16,000 nt of DNA from Rhodospirillales bacterium 47_12_T64 (GTDB taxonomy: Bacteria > Pseudomonadota > Alphaproteobacteria > Kiloniellales > Kiloniellaceae): the NCBI GenBank assembly GCA_002162915.1, contig MABB01000090.1, positions 17,237 to 33,236 of the forward strand, written 5' to 3'. How positions within the stretch are numbered: position 1 is the stretch's first letter; every line of letters starts with the position of its first letter. Shown piece after piece: positions 7,910-13,452 of this stretch. Under the pieces are notes generated by a model. The model was not told the DNA's origin. It was given only the letters and a program-made list of their open reading frames with translations, and did no database searches. The translations under genes were made by a program, and so were the position numbers.

Positions 7910-9047
7910 ATGCGCGCCGAAATTGAAGCAGCGGTTAACGACATAGAGCAGTCGTTGGTCCTGCTGAGGAGGCATCTTTGACTGGGGTGCTGCACTTAGA
8001 CGTTTAGACGAACTTAATGTCCGCGCCGAGGATCCCGCGCTGTGGAATGACCAGAAGTTGGCCCAAGCCTTGATGAAAGAGCGAACTCATCTCGAGCAAT
8101 CGATCGGTGTTGTGCGTAAGATCGAAAGCGAGGTCGAAGAGGCCAGCCTGCTGATTGAAATGGGGGACGACGAAGGAGATCAGGCTTCCGTCGAAGAGGG
8201 CGAGAATCAGATCTTTACGTTGAAAGAACTTGCCGACAAAAAGCAACTGGAAAGCCTGCTTTCCGGTGAAGCTGATGCCAACGATTGTTATCTGCAGGTC
8301 AATGCGGGCGCTGGTGGTACCGAGGCGCAGGATTGGGCAGAGATGCTTTTGCGCATGTACACGCGGTGGTCTGAACAGCATGGCTATAAAGTAGAATGGC
8401 TGGAAGAAAGTAGCGGTGAAGAAGCTGGTTTGAAATCAGCAACTGTGGTCATCAAAGGCCATAATGCTTATGGCTGGCTCAAGACTGAGGCTGGCGTTCA
8501 TAGACTGGTTCGAATTTCTCCTTATGATTCTCAAGCCCGCCGTCACACTTCCTTTAGTTCGGCATGGGTTTACCCTGTAATTGACGATGATTTTGATATT
8601 GAGATTCTGGACAAGGATTTACGTGTCGATACGTTCCGTGCTTCTGGCGCAGGCGGCCAGCACGTGAACACAACTGATTCGGCAATCCGTATCGTCCACG
8701 AACCCACCGGGATCGTGGTGCAGTGTCAAAACGACCGCTCTCAGCATAAAAACCGTGCCACGGCGATGAATATGTTGAAATCCCGCTTGTTCGAACACGA
8801 GATGCAAAAGCGTGAAGAAGTGGCTCAGGCCGAAGCAGATTCCAAAACGGAAATCGGTTGGGGACATCAGATTAGGTCTTACGTTCTGCAACCTTACCAG
8901 ATGGTCAAAGATCTGAGGACGGGAGCTGAAACAAGTAATTCTGCGGCTGTGCTTAACGGTGATATCGATATGTTCCTCGAAGCTTCTCTTGCCTCCAAAC
9001 TTAAAGGCGGGACAAGTGAAGATGAGGGCGGAGAAGAGATTCTCTAG
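7910..9047 (+). CDS. prfB: Peptide chain release factor 2, made by programmed +1 frameshift
   Basis: RF2 recognises UGA and UAA stop codons and triggers peptide release on the ribosome. The first frame starts at ATG 7910, with GAGGAGG 10 nt upstream, and runs 23 codons to an in-frame TGA at 7979-7981. The ribosome slips +1 at CTT (7976-7978) and continues from 7980, giving 23 + 355 = 378 residues. The catalytic GGQ is at 248-250 (SGAGGQHVNTTDSAIRI). The stop-recognition tripeptide is SPY (203-205) rather than E. coli SPF, a form I believe is common in alphaproteobacteria. GTEAQDW at 136-142 is another RF2 hallmark. The frameshift is the classic autoregulatory device: low RF2 favours the shift. 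A strong terminator follows at 9066. Confidence 0.97.
7967..7982 (+). promoter_or_regulatory. prfB programmed +1 frameshift site
   Basis: An internal Shine-Dalgarno AGGAGG (7967-7972) is followed after three bases by CTT TGA C. The spacing is the same as in the E. coli RF2 site (AGGGGG, three bases, CUU UGA C). The slippery Leu codon, in-frame UGA and following C are all present, so this is a functional recoding element and not a sequencing error. Confidence 0.96.
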
Positions 9048-9065
9048 AAGTTAAAGGCATTGGAT

Positions 9066-9119
9066 TAAGAAATCATGGGCGTATGATTAATGCCCATGAT
9101 TTCTTATGGATTGTTTTTT
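9066..9119 (+). terminator. Rho-independent terminator after prfB
   Basis: A perfect 15-bp stem (9066-9080 with 9092-9106) has an 11-nt loop and is followed by a T-rich tract with seven T at 9113-9119. The stem begins 18 bp after the prfB stop. It marks the end of the conserved amiC-mrcA-prfB block. Confidence 0.88.
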
Positions 9120-9300
9120 ATCTTTTAACGCAATGTCGTAGCGCTCTATTTGAACGCGTGTAAAGAGAGTTGGGAAGAGTAAACGAAGCGTCGATGTCAA
9201 AATCGCTTTCAATCCGAATGTTGCATTTCGCGCCTGAATCCGCCCTTAAATGTATCGTGTAATTATCGGCTTCGTCTTCATTTGCAATAATATTTGCAAA
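9120..9300. other. Non-coding gap between the prfB terminator and the DUF2061 gene
   Basis: No open frame with a ribosome site is seen on either strand. The only pattern is two copies of ATTTGCAA, 12 bp apart start to start (9280-9287 and 9292-9299), the second being part of the palindrome TTTGCAAA. The stretch looks like eroded intergenic DNA. Confidence 0.4.
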
Positions 9301-9332
9301 GCTGCACTAGCGAGTTGAACCCGCGACCGTTA
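9301..9332 (-). other. tRNA T-arm-like fragment (possible tRNA or integration-site remnant)
   Basis: Read on the minus strand, this segment contains GGTCGCGGGTTCAACTCGC followed by TAGTGCAGC. It resembles the T-arm and 3' acceptor of a tRNA (GCGGG stem, TTCAA loop). The 3' side of the T-stem does not complete the pairing, and no acceptor, D or anticodon arm is found around it, where the DUF2061 gene ends. It is at most a degenerate remnant and may be coincidence. Confidence 0.15.
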
Positions 9333-9530
9333 CTTTTGACCCCAAGTAATATTTGACCAAAATTTCTCATGCGCAAAGTAGCCCAGAAAACCAGTTAAGC
9401 TGCCTGCAACCGCAATTCCACTGCTCGCAGAGAGCGAACCCGTAAACAGGTAGCCTACAAGAGTCATTGAAAACAGACCCATAACTTGCCAAGTGGCGGA
9501 TTTGGCAATGAGTCTGATCGTTGTATCCAT
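9330..9530 (-). CDS. DUF2061 small membrane protein
   Basis: This 66-aa protein starts at ATG 9530 with GGAG 6 nt upstream; the open frame extends further 5' but without a ribosome site. The pattern RLIAKSATWQVMG, then a membrane helix, YLFTGSLSASSGIAVAGSL and FLGYFAHEKFW fits the DUF2061 family. These proteins have two short membrane helices and a conserved HE-x-W near the C-terminus. Their function is unknown, and some occur beside sulfate-assimilation genes in other bacteria, which is not the case here. The protein should sit in the inner membrane with little outside it. The gene diverges from the XRE regulator (124 bp between starts), which may control it. Confidence 0.85.
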   Translation of the reverse strand: MDTTIRLIAKSATWQVMGLFSMTLVGYLFTGSLSASSGIAVAGSLTGFLGYFAHEKFWSNITWGQK

Positions 9531-9654
9531 TACTTTCTCCAATTTGTGTATCAGGACATGAATTATCACTAACGTATAAATTGGATGTTGGACATTACGC
9601 TCTTTTGCTGCAAATAATCTAATTTGGTGATTTATATCTGCAATGGAGATATTT

Positions 9655-10497
9655 ATGGATAAGCGGGATAGGTCCATTATATTTAGAGAGCGCTTGATGA
9701 GCGCAATGGAAAAACAAAAATTCTCACGAAGTAAATTGGCTCGAGAAACGAGAGTGGACCGTTCAACGATTGGTCAATTACTCAGGGATGATGTGTCGAG
9801 GCTACCAAATGCCCAGTTGGCAGCAGATGTGGCAACGGTTTTGGGTGTTAGTACAGACTGGTTGCTAGGGCTGACAAACAGACCTGAAAGACCTGGCGAC
9901 ATCGTTGCTGCTGCGATGGCGTTAAGCCCCGCCGAGCGGAGTTCAGCTGATGCTCAACTTCTGGGATGGCACCGAGAAGCTGCAGGTTACAAAGTTCGTC
10001 ATGTACCAGCGACACTGCCAGATATTTTAAAGTCGGAAAGAATGCTGGATTGGGAATATTCATCGTTGCGCGATGAAGCTTCAGCACAGGCAATTAATGC
10101 AATGAATGAACAGCGGACCTGGCTACGGTCAGGTGTTTCAGATTACGAAATAGCATTGCCACTTCATGAATTAAAGGCCTGCGCTGAAGGCACTGGGTAT
10201 TATGAAGGCCTTACACAGGAAATTCGATATGAGCAGTTACAATTAATCGCTGATCTATGTGGGGAAATGTTTCCCAGGTTACGTCTTTTCCTATTTAATG
10301 CTCATCAGGTTTTCAGTGCGCCAGTTACAGTTTTTGGCCCTAATTTAGCCGTCGTTTATATCGGGCAATTTTATTTGGCGTTTCGCGAAAGTCAGCGTGT
10401 GCACTCGTTGGCTAACCACTTTGATTGGCTTGTGCGTGAGGCAAGTGTGGATGCCCGCAATATTACTGACCACATTAACGCGCTGATCAAGAAATAA
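9655..10497 (+). CDS. XRE-family helix-turn-helix regulator with a DUF5753-like C-terminal domain
   Basis: This 280-aa protein starts at ATG 9655 with GGAG 6 nt upstream; an ATG at 9643 is in frame but overlaps that site. Residues about 11-72 form a Cro/C1-type HTH (SRSKLARETRVDRSTIGQLL, then LGVSTDWLLGL), so it should bind DNA in the cytosol. The C-terminal 180 residues carry, in order, VRHVPATLPDILKSERML, an acidic and Gln-rich helix, EIRYEQLQLIADLCGEMFP, a strand pair ending AVVYIGQFYLAF, and HFDWLVREAS. This order resembles the actinobacterial DUF5753 sensory domain (PxLLQT ... QL ... V.P ... vvyxE ... fdxL). That resemblance is inferred by eye. The ligand and target genes are unknown; the divergent DUF2061 gene is the obvious candidate target. 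Confidence 0.85.
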   Translation: MDKRDRSIIFRERLMSAMEKQKFSRSKLARETRVDRSTIGQLLRDDVSRLPNAQLAADVATVLGVSTDWLLGLTNRPERPGDIVAAAMALSPAERSSADAQLLGWHREAAGYKVRHVPATLPDILKSERMLDWEYSSLRDEASAQAINAMNEQRTWLRSGVSDYEIALPLHELKACAEGTGYYEGLTQEIRYEQLQLIADLCGEMFPRLRLFLFNAHQVFSAPVTVFGPNLAVVYIGQFYLAFRESQRVHSLANHFDWLVREASVDARNITDHINALIKK

Positions 10498-10509
10498 GCG
10501 AATAATGAA

Positions 10510-10547
10510 AAGCCCGATGGTTACTTATAAAGGTAATCACCGGGCTT
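10510..10547 (+). terminator. Likely terminator after the XRE regulator
   Basis: AAGCCCG (10510-10516) pairs with CGGGCTT (10541-10547), and GGTTAC inside pairs with GTAATC through one G-U pair. The stem starts 13 bp after the regulator stop. The downstream T content is modest (ATTCTCG), so termination strength is uncertain. Confidence 0.6.
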
Positions 10548-10607
10548 ATTCTCGCTCGTCAAACAGCAGGTTTGCTAAGCTTTGGGACAAGATAAAGCCC
10601 CCATAAA

Positions 10608-10642
10608 CACTCCCCTGATCTTAGCAGGGATAAGAGGGAGTG
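10608..10642 (-). terminator. Possible terminator of the DUF1127 gene
   Basis: Nested stems CACTC/GAGTG (10608-10612 with 10638-10642) and CCCTG/CAGGG (10613-10617 with 10625-10629) lie 21 bp past the DUF1127 stop. On the minus strand only TTTAT follows, so the U-tract is weak. It may act together with the hairpin at 10510-10547 on convergent transcripts. Confidence 0.4.
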
Positions 10643-10663
10643 CTTAATTCGTATGCGACAGAA

Positions 10664-10948
10664 TTAACGTCGATTGAGCGGAAGATCCCAGTAAGCGCGT
10701 TGGCCTTCCTGATGAACTTCAGTTTGGTTTAAACCGATATCCTTTAGTTGTTCACTTGTTAATTCAGCAAGCGTGCGCCGCTCTTCTCTGATCTGGAACG
10801 CCATTACCACCCATGCAATCGCGCGGCCCAGCAGAGTTGTGATCTCTTTGTTTTTAGTTTCGAGCCGGGACCTGATGTCCTGGTCTTGAGTAAAGGAAGA
10901 GCCGCAAGCGCCGCTGGTGCTCAGGGTATGACAGTGTTGTTTTAGCAT
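10664..10948 (-). CDS. DUF1127 family small protein
   Basis: This 94-aa protein starts at ATG 10948, preceded by GGAGGG 4 nt upstream. The in-frame ATG at 10960 overlaps that ribosome site and has none of its own. Residues about 54-88 (REERRTLAELTSEQLKDIGL, then NQTEVHQEGQRAYW) are a clear DUF1127 domain, with the L-x-DIG-L core and the terminal aromatic residue. Small Arg-rich DUF1127 proteins of alphaproteobacteria have been linked to RNA metabolism and nutrient or stress adaptation (Rhodobacter CcaF1 is one). The N-terminus is Cys/Ser/Thr-rich and unrecognised. The gene diverges from a LysR gene, with a dyad operator-like sequence between them, so it may be that regulator's target. Confidence 0.85.
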   Translation of the reverse strand: MLKQHCHTLSTSGACGSSFTQDQDIRSRLETKNKEITTLLGRAIAWVVMAFQIREERRTLAELTSEQLKDIGLNQTEVHQEGQRAYWDLPLNRR

Positions 10949-10989
10949 TTTACCCTCCATTGCAGGATGTGATGAATATATTAATTATG

Positions 10990-11004
10990 ATCAATGTTAT
11001 TGAT
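10990..11004. promoter_or_regulatory. LysR-type T-N11-A dyad in the divergent intergenic region
   Basis: ATCAAT-GTT-ATTGAT is a perfect 6-3-6 palindrome containing T-N11-A, the classic LysR-regulator box. It lies 42 bp upstream of the DUF1127 start and 99 bp upstream of the LysR start. A further ATTGAT half-site occurs at 11063-11068, and another dyad, TGATG-N5-CATCA, at 11043-11057. This arrangement would suit joint control of both genes. Confidence 0.45.
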
Positions 11005-11102
11005 ATATGGCAGGAATACTTTATTATTAAAGTGAATAGTTTTGATGGATGTCATCACAAATATTGATAACGGGTAAATAAGCTGGGTTAAGGAGTAGCA
11101 CG

Positions 11103-11972
11103 ATGCATCGAAATTTTGATTTGGGCACTCTGCGTAGTTTTATAACAGTTGCTGAAACAGGCGGCATGACGGCGGCTGCCAACAAACTGCACATGACCCA
11201 GTCCACGGTCAGTATGCAGATCAAGCGTCTCGAAGAGGGAATTGGCTTGGCCTTGCTTGATCGCAATGGCGGGCGCGGTATCCGTCCGACAGCAGAAGGA
11301 GATCAACTGTTGGGCTATGCCCGATCTATGTTGGACTTAAACGACGAGATATGGGGAAGACTGACAGCGCCTAAATACGAAGGCCTGATTTCTCTCGGTG
11401 TGCCCGGAGATATCATCCGCCCGCATATTCCAAACGTTCTAAAGCAATTTAATCGCGACTTTCCAAGAGTTCGTGTCAAGTTGACAACGGCTGGTTCTAT
11501 CGAGCTTAGTGCTGCCATAGCGCAAGGTCAGCAAGATCTTATTCTGACAACAGAAGTCTATGAAGAGGGCAAGAGCCTTGCTCCTAATGGGGAGCTTTTG
11601 AGTGTCGAGCCTTTACTTTGGACAGGAGCTCTTGCGGGGCATGCTTGGCAAGAACGACCTTTGCCGCTTGGATTGGTTCGGGGGTGCGCCTTTCGTAAAC
11701 CGACAGTAAATGCGTTAGAAGCTGTAGGGATTCCCTGGATTGACGCAGTTGACACGGATAGCGAAGATTCCACATCTGTTGCCGTTGCAGCCGATTTTGC
11801 TGTTCGACCTGAATTACCGGGTTTCACCGACCCAGACATTGAGGAAATTGAACATAGAGGTGCATTGCCAACCTTGCCGCAATGTAGTGTCAATCTCTAC
11901 CTTGCTGAAGGCCCCAACAAGAATTTGGCTGGAGAGTTGGCAAATTATATTCGCAATGCCTTTCGCGGTTGA
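11103..11972 (+). CDS. LysR-family transcriptional regulator
   Basis: This 289-aa regulator starts at ATG 11103 with AAGGAG 7 nt upstream. The N-terminal winged HTH (about 5-65) reads FDLGTLRSFITVAETGGMTA, then AANKLHMTQSTVSMQIKRLE, typical of LysR proteins. A linker helix precedes the effector-binding domain (about 92-285). That domain contains PLLWTGAL, LPLGLVRGCAFR and ALEAVGIPW, a pattern reminiscent of the LrhA/HexA-like subgroup, though this is an impression. It would bind DNA as a tetramer and respond to a small molecule that I cannot identify. It diverges from the DUF1127 gene and converges on the MATE gene (20 bp between stops). Either may be regulated, but the divergent gene is more likely. 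Confidence 0.95.
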   Translation: MHRNFDLGTLRSFITVAETGGMTAAANKLHMTQSTVSMQIKRLEEGIGLALLDRNGGRGIRPTAEGDQLLGYARSMLDLNDEIWGRLTAPKYEGLISLGVPGDIIRPHIPNVLKQFNRDFPRVRVKLTTAGSIELSAAIAQGQQDLILTTEVYEEGKSLAPNGELLSVEPLLWTGALAGHAWQERPLPLGLVRGCAFRKPTVNALEAVGIPWIDAVDTDSEDSTSVAVAADFAVRPELPGFTDPDIEEIEHRGALPTLPQCSVNLYLAEGPNKNLAGELANYIRNAFRG

Positions 11973-11992
11973 AGCGATGTAATGCTGACTGG

Positions 11993-13390
11993 CTATTCTT
12001 TTGCTACCAGAATACGCGGGGTTCCAATCCCGTTGATTTTTTGTTTGGCGACAACAAAAAGTATCGTGCTCGAAAGCAGGAGACCGCTCCAGACTGCGGA
12101 AAATACAGCCGCCCAAACACCCCAGGTTCCCCAATCCAGCAAATAGACAAACAGAGCTGCAAATCCGGTGGAGGCAAAAATCTGACGATAGATACCAATC
12201 CAGACCGTCCAGATTGGTCGTTTGATCCCCTGAAGAAAAGACATCATGGCAAAGAGGGTAAGATAGGCAGGCAACATCGGGGCAGCCAGTAAAAGATAGT
12301 CAAAGCCAATATCAATCACGGCGATATCGGCCGTAAAGAGACCTAACAGGAAACGCCCGCCCAACAGAAGAATAACCGCGCCTGCAAGCATCATGGCAGT
12401 GCCAATGCAAACACACCACCAAAAGGCATAGCGTATCCGGTCAAAAGCCTCGGCCCCGTAATTCTGGGCGATAATAGGCAAAAGGACAATCGTCAACCCG
12501 AGACTGGGTAAGAGGATTAATTGTTCAATCCGAAGGGCTATGCCAAAGGCTGCAACGGCTGTTGCGCCGAAGGGCTGCAGAAAATACTGGATGACAAAAA
12601 CACCAATGGTGATGGTCAGAAAATTGAGACTGGCCGGGGCACCTTGGGAAATAATGTCTTTCACAGTTCGCCAGCGAAGGAGGAAACAACGCAGGCGACT
12701 GTGTTCCATCACCTTTGAGCACACAGCATGATGAAGCATGTACAAGGCCACGCCCCATTCTATGACGACGGTTGATATGGCAAGACCATCAAACCCCAGA
12801 CCCGGAATACCAAAGGCACCAAAGATGAAGAGCGGGTTGAGCAGGCAGTTCGCCAGGAAACCACCAATGAGGGCGTGTTGGTTGGTAACAGTGTCGCCCT
12901 GGGCACTTAAGATACTGTTGGCAGCAAAAGCGATCATGAAGGCGGGGGCTGCGAGCATGATGATATGCAGGTAAGCGATGGCAAGTGCCCGATAGCCATT
13001 TGAAACCCCGAGGAGGTCAAGCAAGAAGGGAGTGGCGTAGTAGCCACCAATGCCAATGAATATTGAGAACAAAGCGGCAAAACTTAAACCCTGCGCGGCG
13101 AGATCTTTGGCCTCATCCTTCTTTTTTGCGCCTATAGCAGAGCCGATCAACGCGGATATGCCTTGGCCCAATCCGATGCCAAAGGCAATCAGAATGAAAA
13201 ACACTGTAAAAGAAACTGAAAGTCCTGCTTGGGCGTCGGTGGAAATCATGCCTGCAAAATAGGTGTCGACAACGTTGTAAAGTGTATTGAACAACATGCC
13301 GATGCCAGCTGGAATGGCAAGAGAACGAAAATGCCCGGCGATGTCTCCATGTACGAGATCTCTTTCCCGGGATTTTTTCTGTTTCGCCAA
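11993..13390 (-). CDS. MATE-family multidrug or metabolite exporter
   Basis: This 465-aa inner-membrane antiporter has about twelve hydrophobic segments arranged as two MatE halves. The first half opens with GDIAGHFRSLAIPAGIGMLF and NTLYNVVDTYFAGMIS, and the second begins around ISQGAPASLNFLTITIGVFV. MATE proteins export cationic drugs or metabolites in exchange for Na+ or H+; the substrate here is unknown. The start is TTG at 13390, with AAGGA about 12 nt upstream, which is a long spacing, so the start is uncertain although no better in-frame start is evident. It lies 62 bp downstream of the antiporter gene on the same strand with no terminator between, so co-transcription is likely. The stop is TAG. 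Confidence 0.95.
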   Translation of the reverse strand: MAKQKKSRERDLVHGDIAGHFRSLAIPAGIGMLFNTLYNVVDTYFAGMISTDAQAGLSVSFTVFFILIAFGIGLGQGISALIGSAIGAKKKDEAKDLAAQGLSFAALFSIFIGIGGYYATPFLLDLLGVSNGYRALAIAYLHIIMLAAPAFMIAFAANSILSAQGDTVTNQHALIGGFLANCLLNPLFIFGAFGIPGLGFDGLAISTVVIEWGVALYMLHHAVCSKVMEHSRLRCFLLRWRTVKDIISQGAPASLNFLTITIGVFVIQYFLQPFGATAVAAFGIALRIEQLILLPSLGLTIVLLPIIAQNYGAEAFDRIRYAFWWCVCIGTAMMLAGAVILLLGGRFLLGLFTADIAVIDIGFDYLLLAAPMLPAYLTLFAMMSFLQGIKRPIWTVWIGIYRQIFASTGFAALFVYLLDWGTWGVWAAVFSAVWSGLLLSSTILFVVAKQKINGIGTPRILVAKE

Positions 13391-13452
13391 CGCGTATTAT
13401 ATCCTTAAATTCAGAGCGCTACCCTGTCGGTGCAATCGTGTTATTCGAAAGT

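Noticed and set aside
8058..9047. A 329-residue RF2 starting at TTG 8058
   Set aside because: The N-terminus is missing from that reading. It is supplied by the short first frame from 7910 through the programmed frameshift.
9280..9299. Two ATTTGCAA copies as a regulator operator
   Set aside because: The repeats are short, AT-rich and more than 300 bp from the nearest regulator start. No matching pair occurs in the XRE promoter region, so chance is the simpler explanation.
9643..9654. Alternative ATG start of the XRE regulator four codons upstream
   Set aside because: The ATG at 9643 overlaps the GGAG that is ideally spaced for the ATG at 9655.
9531..9677. A 49-residue upstream extension of the DUF2061 protein
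   Set aside because: ATG 9530 has GGAG at the right distance and starts the conserved domain. The extension would also overlap the start of the XRE regulator.
10949..10960. ATG 10960 as the start of the DUF1127 protein
   Set aside because: The ATG at 10960 is part of the ATGGAGGG ribosome site for the ATG at 10948 and has no ribosome site of its own.
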